Shown here: piece after piece, positions 1 through 7,776 of the stretch | Layout of the letters: every line of letters starts with the position of its first letter | Numbering within the stretch: position 1 is the first letter of the stretch | Assembly: GCF_003945545.1 (NCBI RefSeq) | Contig: NZ_CP029617.1 | Location: forward strand, 5,875,001-5,939,000 | From: Streptomyces sp. WAC 01529 | GTDB lineage: Bacteria > Actinomycetota > Actinomycetes > Streptomycetales > Streptomycetaceae | Reading direction: 5' to 3' | Length of the DNA stretch: 64,000 bases | Made by a program: the position numbers and the translations under genes | The notes under the pieces: generated by a model | Databases searched by the model: none | What the model saw: only the letters and a program-made list of their open reading frames with translations | Told to the model about the DNA's origin: nothing

Positions 1-1
1 C

Positions 2-529
2 AAGAAGCCGGACAGCCACGACATCTGCTTCATCGCCGACGGCGACACCCAGGGCTTCCTCGCCGCCCGCCTCGGCAAGGCGGAGGGCGACATCGTCGAC
101 GAGTCCGGCACGGTCCTCGGCACGCACGAGGGGGCGTACGGCTACACCATCGGCCAGCGCAAGGGCCTGCGGATCGGCACCCCGGCCCCCGACGGCAAGC
201 CGCGGTACGTCCTGGACATCTCCCCGGTGAACAACACCGTGACCGTCGGCCCGGCCGCCGCCCTGGACGTGACCGGCCTGACCGCGATCAAGCCCCGCTG
301 GTGCGGCGCGGCCCCCTCCGGCCCCGGCACGTACACGGCGCAGCTGCGGGCCCACGGCGGCGAGACCGAGGTCACCGCCGAGCTGGTCGACGGCTCGGAA
401 CTGCGGGTCGCTTTCACCGAGCCCGTCCGGGGCGTGGCCCCCGGCCAGGCGATCGTGCTGTACGACGGCACGCGCGTGGTGGGCTCGGCGACGATCGCGA
501 CGACGGAACGGGTGACGGCGGGCGTCTAG
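2..529 (+). CDS. mnmA: tRNA-specific 2-thiouridylase MnmA, C-terminal part
   Basis: The reading frame is open from base 2, so the N-terminal half with the ATP-binding domain lies outside the window. MnmA thiolates U34 of Lys, Glu and Gln tRNAs using a persulfide. Visible are the PDSHDICFI segment containing the second catalytic cysteine, followed by GDTQGF and the HEGAYGYTIGQRKGL region typical of the central domain, then the C-terminal beta-barrel ending in ATTERVTAGV. The family assignment is secure from this conserved block. The gene ends 14 bp before the convergent reductase gene. Confidence 0.93.
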   Translation, partial: KKPDSHDICFIADGDTQGFLAARLGKAEGDIVDESGTVLGTHEGAYGYTIGQRKGLRIGTPAPDGKPRYVLDISPVNNTVTVGPAAALDVTGLTAIKPRWCGAAPSGPGTYTAQLRAHGGETEVTAELVDGSELRVAFTEPVRGVAPGQAIVLYDGTRVVGSATIATTERVTAGV

Positions 530-542
530 GGCCCGTCCCTCC

Positions 543-1487
543 CTAGCCTGCGACCCGGAGCACGATCTTGCCCCGCGTGCGGCCCCGCTCGCCGTACGCG
601 TGCGCCTTCGCGGCGTCCTCCAGGGGCAGCACCGTGTCGATCTCGGCGCGCAGCTTGCCCTCGTCCACGAGGCGGGCGATCTCCAGGAGACCCAGGCGGT
701 CCGGCTCCACGATCGTCCAGCCCGCGTGCACCCCGCGCTCCCGCGCGAGGCCTGCGTCCGGCAGGCCGCCCGGGTCGGGCAGCGTGACCAGGTGGCCGCC
801 GGGGCGCAGCACCTCCAGGGACCGTGTGCCGTACTCGCCGCCCACCCCGTCCAGGACGATGTCCACGTCACTGATCGCCTCGGTGAAGTCCACGCGCGCG
901 TAGTCGACGACTTCGTCCGCGCCGAGGCCGCGCAGGAAGGCGTGCTTCTCCTCGCGGGCCGTCCCGATGACGTACGCCCCCCGCGCCTTGGCGATCTGCA
1001 CGGCCAGGTGCCCCACGCCGCCCGCCGCCGCGTGGATCAGCACCCGCTGCCCGGCGCGCAGCCCGGCCGTCTCGACCAGCCCCTGCCAGGCGGTGAGCGC
1101 CGCGAGGGGCAGCGCGGCGGCCTGCACGTGGTCGATGCCTGCGGGCTTGGGCGCGAAGCGCCGGGCGGGCGCCACGACGTACTCGGCGTATCCGCCCGCC
1201 TGCTCGGGGAAGCGGGGCATGCCGAAGACCTCGTCACCGGGGGAGTACAGGGTCACTCCCGGGCCCACCTCCTCGACGACGCCGGAGACGTCGTAGCCGA
1301 GGATCGGCGTGTCGCCCCAGGTGCCGAAGGCGCCCTCCGCGCGGGTCTTCCAGTCGACCGGGTTGACGCCCGCGGCGTGCACCCGGACCAGGATCTCGGT
1401 GAGGCCCGGCTCGGGGCGGTCCACCTCCACGGGGACCAGGTTCTCCGGGGCGCCCCAGGCGCGGGGGCTCACGGCACGCATCTTCAT
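543..1487 (-). CDS. Zinc-free MDR NADPH:quinone-type oxidoreductase
   Basis: Medium-chain dehydrogenase/reductase of the quinone oxidoreductase branch, expected to reduce quinones or enones with NADPH in the cytosol. The N-terminal GroES-like domain includes HAAGVNPVDWKTR; the Rossmann motif is AAAGGVGHLAVQIAKARG; the catalytic-zinc cysteine of alcohol dehydrogenases is absent. Three ATG codons lie close together at 1493, 1487 and 1481. AAGAAG sits 6 bases before the one at 1487, which is chosen. The substrate cannot be told from sequence. It faces away from the GlxA-type regulator at 1622, 134 bp apart, so the two may share control. Confidence 0.85.
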   Translation of the reverse strand: MKMRAVSPRAWGAPENLVPVEVDRPEPGLTEILVRVHAAGVNPVDWKTRAEGAFGTWGDTPILGYDVSGVVEEVGPGVTLYSPGDEVFGMPRFPEQAGGYAEYVVAPARRFAPKPAGIDHVQAAALPLAALTAWQGLVETAGLRAGQRVLIHAAAGGVGHLAVQIAKARGAYVIGTAREEKHAFLRGLGADEVVDYARVDFTEAISDVDIVLDGVGGEYGTRSLEVLRPGGHLVTLPDPGGLPDAGLARERGVHAGWTIVEPDRLGLLEIARLVDEGKLRAEIDTVLPLEDAAKAHAYGERGRTRGKIVLRVAG

Positions 1488-1621
1488 GATCATCTTCTTT
1501 CGGGAAACTCTTTCGGGAAAACGCCCGGCCGACCGGCTCTCGGAACGGCCACGACCCAGGGTGCGTCGGCTCACGCGCGCACAGTGCTGGCAGTTTGGCC
1601 ATGATGTGACAGGATTCGGCC

Positions 1622-2635
1622 ATGAGTTCTCACGGCAGGCGGCACCGCGTGGCGGTCCTCGCCCTGGACGGCGCGTACGCCTTCGAGATGGGCATCCCGC
1701 CCCGGATCTTCGGGGCCGCCGAGGACGCCGAGGGGCGGCCGCTGTACGACGTGGTCGTCTGCACGGTCGACGGCCGGCCGGTGCGCACCGACGCCGGGTT
1801 CCAGGTGGCGGTCGAACACGGGCCCGAGGCGCTCGCCGAAGCGGACACGGTGGTGATCCCGCCCACCGAGCGCCTCTGCGGCGGCACGGAGGAAGGCCTC
1901 CTGCCGGAGCCGCTCGCCGCGGCCCTGGCCCGGGTGCGGCCGGGCACGCGCTGGGTGTCGTTCTGCACCGCCTCCTACGTCCTCGCCGCCGCGGGCCTGC
2001 TCGACGGCCGCCCCGCGACCACGCACTGGAAGGAGGCCGACCACTTCCGGCGCACCTTCCCCCGGGTCGCGGTCGACGAGGACGTCCTCTTCGTGGACGA
2101 CGGCGACATCCTGACGGCGGCCGGCGTCGGCGCGGGCGTCGACCTCTGCCTGCACCTGCTCCGCCGCGACCACGGCAGCGCCGTCGCCCACCGCGTCGCC
2201 CGCTTCTGCGTGGTCCCGCCCTGGCGCGAGGGCGGGCAGGCGCAGTACATCGAGCGGCCCGTCCCCGAGCCCACGCTCGCCACCACGGCCGCCACGCGCG
2301 CGTGGGCCCTCGAAAGGCTCCAGGAGCCTTTGTCGCTCGGCGAGTTGGCCGCCCACGCGCGCATGAGCCTGCGGACCTTCACGCGCCGCTTCCAGGAGGA
2401 GGTGGGCATGCCGCCGGGGCGCTGGCTGACCGCCCAGCGCATCGAACTGGCCCGCCAGCTCCTGGAATCCAGCGACCTGCCCGTGGACGTCGTCGCCCAC
2501 CGGGCCGGGTTCGGCACCGGCAACTCCCTGCGCCAGCACATGCGCGCGGTGCTCGGCGTCTCACCGGCCGCCTACCGCAAGACGTTCACCGCCGCCACCG
2601 GCGGCTACTCCCGCCCGGTGACCTCCGCGTCATAG
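1622..2635 (+). CDS. GlxA family transcriptional regulator (DJ-1/PfpI + AraC HTH)
   Basis: 337 aa. Residues about 8-180 form a DJ-1/PfpI-like amidotransferase fold, with the nucleophile-elbow region VSFCTASYVLAAAGLLDGR. Residues about 225-325 form an AraC helix-turn-helix pair, including LGELAAHARMSLRTFTRRFQ and the second helix pair near AHRAGFGTGNSLRQHM. This is the GlxA architecture. The ligand is unknown. The start codon follows a CAGGAT hexamer by six bases with no Shine-Dalgarno sequence, suggesting a leaderless transcript. The last 31 bp overlap the convergent DUF427 gene. Confidence 0.88.
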   Translation: MSSHGRRHRVAVLALDGAYAFEMGIPPRIFGAAEDAEGRPLYDVVVCTVDGRPVRTDAGFQVAVEHGPEALAEADTVVIPPTERLCGGTEEGLLPEPLAAALARVRPGTRWVSFCTASYVLAAAGLLDGRPATTHWKEADHFRRTFPRVAVDEDVLFVDDGDILTAAGVGAGVDLCLHLLRRDHGSAVAHRVARFCVVPPWREGGQAQYIERPVPEPTLATTAATRAWALERLQEPLSLGELAAHARMSLRTFTRRFQEEVGMPPGRWLTAQRIELARQLLESSDLPVDVVAHRAGFGTGNSLRQHMRAVLGVSPAAYRKTFTAATGGYSRPVTSAS

Positions 2636-2937
2636 AAGCAGAAGTGGTCCTTGACGGCGGCCACCTCCGGCTTTGGCTCCCGGTACGCCCACACCGCGTC
2701 CTGCGCGCCCGGCAGCGACCAGTAGGCGGCCGTGCCCTTGAACGGGCAGTGCGTGATCGTCGCGGACGGCGTCAGCAGATCCGTACGCACGTCCTCCGGA
2801 GGCAGGTAGTAGCGCACGGGGTAGCCCGTCTCGCGCAGCAGCAGCGGGCGGCGGCTCTCCGCCACGACCTGCCCCTCGTGCACCACGCGCACGTGGTCCG
2901 TGCCCTGCTCGACGGTGATCCGGTGTCCCTTGGTCAC
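2605..2937 (-). CDS. DUF427 domain protein
   Basis: 110 aa, about the whole length of one DUF427 domain. Conserved features seen are the central YYLPPEDV block and the THCPFKGTAAYW motif, which mark the family. The biochemical role is not established. The GTG start is preceded by GAGGAGG seven bases upstream, so this start is preferred over the long upstream extension of the frame. The 3' end overlaps the regulator gene by 31 bp in antisense; the start faces the LOG-type gene across a 51-bp shared promoter region. Confidence 0.85.
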   Translation of the reverse strand: MTKGHRITVEQGTDHVRVVHEGQVVAESRRPLLLRETGYPVRYYLPPEDVRTDLLTPSATITHCPFKGTAAYWSLPGAQDAVWAYREPKPEVAAVKDHFCFYDAEVTGRE

Positions 2938-2988
2938 GACGTACCCTCCTCGAAAGGCGCTGTCAGAGTCGGACCGTACCGTGAGCGC

Positions 2989-3534
2989 ATGAACATCTGC
3001 GTCTTCCTCTCCGCCGCCGACCTCGACGACCGCTACACACGCCCGGCCCGGGACTTCGCCGAACTGCTCGGCAAGGGCGGGCACACCCTGGTGTGGGGCG
3101 GTTCCGAGAGCGGCCTGATGAAGGTCGTGGCGGACGGCGTGCACGAGGCGGGCGGACGGCTCCTCGGGGTCTCCGTGGACTTCCTCGCGGCCAAGGCGAG
3201 GGTGGTCGCCGAGCCGCACGAGATGGTGATCGCCCGCGACCTCGCCGAGCGCAAGGCGCTCCTCTTGGAGAAGGCCGACGCGATCGTGATCATGGTCGGC
3301 GGCACCGGCACGCTCGACGAGGCCACCGAGATCCTGGAGCTGAAGAAGCACGGCAAGCACACCAAGCCGGTGGTCCTGCTGAACTCCGCGGGTTTCTACG
3401 ACGGCCTCAAGGAGCAGTTCCGGCGCATGGAGGACGAGGGCTTCCTGCCCCTGCCCCTCACCGACCTGGTCTTCTTCGCCGAGGAGCCCGTCGGCGCACT
3501 GGCCTACCTGGAGGAATCGATCGGCACCCAGTGA
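2989..3534 (+). CDS. LOG-family (TIGR00730-like) nucleotide phosphoribohydrolase-like protein
   Basis: 181 aa Rossmann-like protein of the lysine-decarboxylase-like/LOG family, whose characterised members cleave cytokinin riboside monophosphates or related nucleotides. The glycine-rich signature is present as MVGGTGTLDEATE, a variant of the usual PGGxGTxxE with Val replacing Pro. An earlier glycine segment is LVWGGSESGLMKVVADG. Start chosen at ATG 2989 because TACCGT lies six bases upstream, a leaderless-type -10. The substrate is not known. It ends 7 bp before the SDR frame, so the genes may be co-transcribed. Confidence 0.82.
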   Translation: MNICVFLSAADLDDRYTRPARDFAELLGKGGHTLVWGGSESGLMKVVADGVHEAGGRLLGVSVDFLAAKARVVAEPHEMVIARDLAERKALLLEKADAIVIMVGGTGTLDEATEILELKKHGKHTKPVVLLNSAGFYDGLKEQFRRMEDEGFLPLPLTDLVFFAEEPVGALAYLEESIGTQ

Positions 3535-3541
3535 TGCGAGC

Positions 3542-4240
3542 ATGGCGGGTATGGCAACACATGTGATCACCGGGTCCGGCTCCGGCATCGGCGCGGCCGT
3601 CGCGCGCCGTCTGCACGCACGCGGCGACGAACTCGTCCTGCACGCGCGGGACGCGGGCCGCGCCAAGGAGCTGGCCGCCGCGTTCCCCGGCGCGAGCACG
3701 CTCGTCGGGGACCTCTCCGACCCCGACAAGCTGTCCTGGGCCTTCGGCCACCAGTCGCTGCCCTCGCGCGTGGACTCCCTCCTGCACATCGCGGGCGTCG
3801 TCGACCTCGGCCCGGTCGGCGAGCTGACCCCCAAGGCCTGGCACCACCAGCTCAACGTCAACCTCATCGCCCCCGCCGAGCTGACCCGCCACTTCCTGCC
3901 CCAACTCCGGGCCGCCCAAGGCCACGTGGTCTTCGTCAACTCGGGCGCGGGCCTGAGCGCCCACGCCGACTGGTCCGCGTACGCCGCCTCCAAGCACGGC
4001 CTGAAGGCCCTCGCCGACGCCCTGCGCCAGGAGGAGCACGGCAACGGCGTCCGGGTCACCTCGGTCTACCCCGGCCGCACGGCGAGCGCCATGCAGGTCA
4101 AGGTCCACCAGCAGGAGGGCAAGGAGTACGACGCCTCCCGCTGGATCGACCCCGAGTCGGTCGCCACCACGATCCTCATGGCACTGGACCTGCCGCGCGA
4201 CGCCGAGGTAAACGACCTCACCGTGCGGCCGGGCCGGTGA
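3542..4240 (+). CDS. Short-chain dehydrogenase/reductase
   Basis: 232 aa classical SDR. The cofactor motif is TGSGSGIGAAVARRL near the N-terminus; NSGAG and catalytic YAASKHG (YxxxK) follow. ATG 3551 (MATHVITG) is a possible alternative start that would remove three residues. The substrate is unknown. The TGA stop overlaps the GTG start of the MetE-like gene by four bases, so the two are probably translationally coupled. Confidence 0.88.
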   Translation: MAGMATHVITGSGSGIGAAVARRLHARGDELVLHARDAGRAKELAAAFPGASTLVGDLSDPDKLSWAFGHQSLPSRVDSLLHIAGVVDLGPVGELTPKAWHHQLNVNLIAPAELTRHFLPQLRAAQGHVVFVNSGAGLSAHADWSAYAASKHGLKALADALRQEEHGNGVRVTSVYPGRTASAMQVKVHQQEGKEYDASRWIDPESVATTILMALDLPRDAEVNDLTVRPGR

Positions 4241-5247
4241 GCGCGCCCGTGTGGGGCCCGGCGACCGGCGTCGGGTCCCTGCCCGGCGGCGACGCCCGCG
4301 AGGCCGCGAAGACCGTCACCGGCAGCTTCGACGGCCCCGAGGAGGGCATCCCCCACCTCGCCGAGCTGCCCGCCCGCGGACCCGGCGCCGACATGATCGG
4401 CCGCACCGCCGGCATGCTCGTCGACCTGTACGCGCGCGTGGAGCCCAGCGGCTGGCGCGTCGGCGACCGGCCCGGACGCGACACCCGGCGGGCCAGGGCC
4501 TGGCTCGGCGAGGACCTCGACGCCCTGGAGGAGTTCACCCAGGGGTACGAGGGCCCGCTCAAGGTCCAGGCCGTCGGCCCCTGGACGCTCGCCGCCGCCC
4601 TGGAGCTGCGGAACGGCGAGGTGGCGCTCTCCGACCCGGGCGCCTGCCGTGACCTCGCGGGCTCGCTCGCCGAGGGCCTGCGCGCGCACCTGGCGGACGT
4701 CCGCCGCAGGGTGCCCGGCGCCCAGGTGGTGCTCCAGCTCGACGAGCCCTCGCTCATCGCCGTGCTGCGCGGACAGGTCAAGACCGCCAGCCAGTACCGC
4801 ACCCACCGGGCCGTGGACCGGCAGGCCGTGGAGGACACCCTGCGGGACGTCCTGGCCGTCCAGGACGGCGGACCCACGGTCGTCCACTCCTGCGCGCCCG
4901 ACGTCCCCTTCGCGCTCCTGCGCCGCGCCGGGGCCCACGCCATCTCGTTCGACTTCTCACTTCTCACCGAGCGTGACGACGAGGTCATCGGCGAGACGGT
5001 CGAGGGCGGCACGAAGCTCTTCGCCGGTGTCGTGCCGGGCGTGGACGGCGGATTGTCGGACCCTGCCGGTAGCGTCATGGGTGTCAGGACGCTGTGGCGC
5101 AGGCTGGGGCTGAATCCGGGATCGCTCGCGGAGTCGGTCGTGGTCACTCCGTCGTGCGGTCTCGCGGGGGCTTCACCCGGGTACGCGCGCGCGGTGCTCG
5201 CCCACTGCGTCAAGGCGGCGAGATCGCTCGCAGACAACCCTGAGTAA
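4237..5247 (+). CDS. Short MetE-like (UROD/MetE-fold) methyltransferase
   Basis: 336 aa, less than half the roughly 750 residues of classical cobalamin-independent methionine synthase, and matching only its C-terminal catalytic half. It starts at VWGPATGVGSLPGG, typical of this fold. Possible zinc ligands are the HSC in VVHSCAPDVPF and the cysteine in VTPSCGLAG. The N-terminal folate-binding half is missing, so the methyl donor is unclear. Members may make methionine or transfer methyl groups from other donors. The gene overlaps the SDR by 4 bp and precedes ligA by 30 bp. Confidence 0.85.
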   Translation: MSAPVWGPATGVGSLPGGDAREAAKTVTGSFDGPEEGIPHLAELPARGPGADMIGRTAGMLVDLYARVEPSGWRVGDRPGRDTRRARAWLGEDLDALEEFTQGYEGPLKVQAVGPWTLAAALELRNGEVALSDPGACRDLAGSLAEGLRAHLADVRRRVPGAQVVLQLDEPSLIAVLRGQVKTASQYRTHRAVDRQAVEDTLRDVLAVQDGGPTVVHSCAPDVPFALLRRAGAHAISFDFSLLTERDDEVIGETVEGGTKLFAGVVPGVDGGLSDPAGSVMGVRTLWRRLGLNPGSLAESVVVTPSCGLAGASPGYARAVLAHCVKAARSLADNPE

Positions 5248-5277
5248 TTGGGTATGACGTAACGGGAGGACTTTACG

Positions 5278-7461
5278 GTGGCTGTCGAACAGCAAGGCTC
5301 TGTGCCCGCCGAGGCACGGGATCACCATGCCCAGCTGGCCGAACAGATCGAGGAGCACCGCTTCCGGTATTACGTGAAGGACCAGCCGGTCGTCAGCGAC
5401 GCCGAGTTCGACAAGCTCCTGCGCTCTCTCGAAGCCCTGGAGGAGGAGTATCCGGAGCTGCGCACCCCGGACTCGCCCACCCAGAAGGTCTCGGGTTCGT
5501 ACGAGACGGAGTTCACCGCCGTCGAGCACCGCGAGCGCATGCTCTCCCTCGGCAACGCCTTCGACGACGCGGAGCTGGCCTCCTGGGCCGACCGCGTCGC
5601 CAAGGACGTCGGCTCCCCGGGGTACCACTTCCTGTGCGAGCTGAAGGTCGACGGCCTCGCGGTCAACCTCACGTACGAGGACGGCAAGCTGACCCGCGCC
5701 GCCACCCGCGGCGACGGCCGCACCGGCGAGGACATCACACCGAACGTCCGCACGATCGCCGACATCCCCCAGCGCCTCAAGGGCGACCGCGTCCCCGCCC
5801 TCGTCGAGATCCGCGGCGAGGTCTTCTTCCCGATGGAGAAGTTCGAGGAGCTGAACGCCCGCCTGGTCGAGGCGGGCGACAAGCCCTTCGCCAACCCCCG
5901 TAACGCGGCGGCGGGTTCGCTGCGCCAGAAGGACCCGCGCGTCACCGCGACCCGCCCGCTGCACATGGTCGTGCACGGCATCGGCGCCCGCGAGGGCTTC
6001 GACATCGACTGCCTCAGCCACGCCTATGACCTGCTGCACGAGTGGGGCCTGCCCACCGCCCGGCACAACAAGGTCGTCGAAGACATCGAAGGCGTGCGGG
6101 ACTTCATCTCCTACTTCGGAGAGAACCGCCACTCCGTGGAGCACGAGATCGACGGCGTCGTCGTCAAGCTCGACGAGATCCCGCTGCAGGGCCGCCTCGG
6201 CTCCACCTCGCGCGCCCCGCGCTGGGCGATCGCCTGGAAGTACGCGCCCGAGGAGGTCAACACCAAGCTGGTCAACATTCGTGTCGGCGTCGGCCGCACC
6301 GGCCGCGTCACGCCGTACGCCCAGGTGGAGCCCGTCACGGTCGCCGGATCCGAGGTGGAGTTCGCCACCCTGCACAACCAGGAGGTGGTGAAGAAGAAGG
6401 GCGTCTTCATCGGCGACACGGTCGTGTTGCGCAAGGCGGGCGACGTCATCCCGGAGATCCTCGGCCCCGTCGTGGACCTGCGGGACGGTACCGAGCGGGA
6501 GTTCGAGATGCCCGCCGAGTGCCCCGAGTGCGGCACACCGCTGCGGCCCATGAAGGAGGCCGACATCGACCTCCGCTGCCCCAACGCCCAGTCGTGCCCG
6601 GCCCAGTTGCGCGAGCGCCTCTTCTACCTCGCAGGCCGCAAGTCCCTCGACATCGAGAACTTCGGATACGTCGCCGCGGCCGCGCTCACCAGACCCCTGG
6701 AGCCCGCGCAGCCGCCGATCCTCGACGAGGGCGACATCTTCGACCTCAAGGTCGAGGAGCTGCTGCCCATCAAGTCCTACGTCCTGGACCAGGATTCCGG
6801 CCTGCCCAAGCGCGACCCCAAGACCGGCGAGGAGAAGGTCGTCACCTTCTTCGCCAATCAGCAGGGCGAGGCGAAGAAGAACACCCTCGCCATGCTGGAG
6901 AACATCGCGGCGGCCAAGGAGCGACCGCTCGCCCGCATCCTCACGGGACTCTCGATCCGGCACGTCGGCCCGGTGGCGGCCGAGGCGCTGGCCCGCGAGT
7001 TCCGCTCCATCGACCGCATCGAACAGGCCACCGAGAAGGAGCTGTCGGACGTGGCGGGCGTGGGCCCGATCATCGCCGCCTCCCTCAAACAGTGGTTCAC
7101 CGAGGAGTGGCACCGCGAGATCCTGCGCAAGTGGCGGGCGGCCGGGGTGCGCATGGAGGAGGAGGCGAGCGGCGAGGACGAGGGCCCCCGCCCCCTGGAA
7201 GGCCTCACGGTCGTGGTGACCGGAACGCTCGAGCACTACACCCGGGATGGCGCGAAAGAGGCGCTCCAGAGCCGGGGTGCGAAGGTGACCGGTTCCGTTT
7301 CGAAGAAGACGTCTTTCGTGGTCGTCGGGGACAACCCCGGTTCGAAGTACGACAAGGCGATGCAAGTGAAGGTTCCGGTTCTCAACGAGGAAGGCTTCGT
7401 TGTGCTGCTGGAACAGGGACCGGACGCGGCCAAGGAAGTCGCGCTTCCGACCGAGGAGTAG
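5278..7461 (+). CDS. ligA: NAD-dependent DNA ligase
   Basis: 727 aa, full family length. It seals nicks using NAD. The adenylated lysine motif is ELKVDGLAV near residue 122. The OB-fold region includes RVGVGRTGRVTPYA. The four-cysteine zinc finger is CPECGTP with CPNAQSCPAQ. Helix-hairpin-helix repeats (LSIRHVGPVAAEAL, VAGVGPIIAASL) follow, and a C-terminal BRCT domain starts near LEGLTVVVTGTLEH. The GTG start has GGGAGGA at ideal spacing. A hairpin terminator follows at 7470-7509. Confidence 0.97.
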   Translation: MAVEQQGSVPAEARDHHAQLAEQIEEHRFRYYVKDQPVVSDAEFDKLLRSLEALEEEYPELRTPDSPTQKVSGSYETEFTAVEHRERMLSLGNAFDDAELASWADRVAKDVGSPGYHFLCELKVDGLAVNLTYEDGKLTRAATRGDGRTGEDITPNVRTIADIPQRLKGDRVPALVEIRGEVFFPMEKFEELNARLVEAGDKPFANPRNAAAGSLRQKDPRVTATRPLHMVVHGIGAREGFDIDCLSHAYDLLHEWGLPTARHNKVVEDIEGVRDFISYFGENRHSVEHEIDGVVVKLDEIPLQGRLGSTSRAPRWAIAWKYAPEEVNTKLVNIRVGVGRTGRVTPYAQVEPVTVAGSEVEFATLHNQEVVKKKGVFIGDTVVLRKAGDVIPEILGPVVDLRDGTEREFEMPAECPECGTPLRPMKEADIDLRCPNAQSCPAQLRERLFYLAGRKSLDIENFGYVAAAALTRPLEPAQPPILDEGDIFDLKVEELLPIKSYVLDQDSGLPKRDPKTGEEKVVTFFANQQGEAKKNTLAMLENIAAAKERPLARILTGLSIRHVGPVAAEALAREFRSIDRIEQATEKELSDVAGVGPIIAASLKQWFTEEWHREILRKWRAAGVRMEEEASGEDEGPRPLEGLTVVVTGTLEHYTRDGAKEALQSRGAKVTGSVSKKTSFVVVGDNPGSKYDKAMQVKVPVLNEEGFVVLLEQGPDAAKEVALPTEE

Positions 7462-7469
7462 CGGTTGAA

Positions 7470-7509
7470 GGCCACCCGTTCAGCGCATACCAGATGCATA
7501 CGGGTGGCC
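7470..7509 (+). terminator. Hairpin terminator after ligA
   Basis: Perfect 10-bp arms GGCCACCCGT and ACGGGTGGCC around a 20-base loop, starting 8 bp after the ligA stop. There is no T-run, as is common for Streptomyces terminators. Confidence 0.6.
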
Positions 7510-7776
7510 GGGTCGCATTCGGGCAACCGTAGTCGACCGCTGCCCGTGGAAGCCTTCTGCGGCCTACTGTTGAGGTGTGCGCCTGCCGTGCCCCGCTGCG
7601 AACGGGGTATCTCCTGCTCAACAAGAGCGTGGAAGGGGGCATCCCCTGCTCGGCACGAGTTCGGGAGCAGTGCATCCCGTCGCTCGTCGAGAGCGTGGGG
7701 ACGAATGTGCGGACCCGGCCGCCTATTGGGCCGCGTCCGTGTGGCGTGGGCACCGCCGGCTGTGAGAGGGACGGGA
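7510..7776 (+). other. Upstream region of the rmdB-like gene
   Basis: 267 bp between the ligA terminator and the start of the GGDEF/EAL gene. The downstream frame extends through part of it, but codon use is poor and GC is lower than in neighbouring genes, so I treat it as promoter and 5' leader. I see no clear operator or second gene. Confidence 0.4.

Noticed and set aside
5173..7365. Long antisense open frames opposite ligA and many other genes
   Set aside because: In high-GC DNA the complementary strand of a gene is often open; these frames have no domains, starts or ribosome-binding sites.
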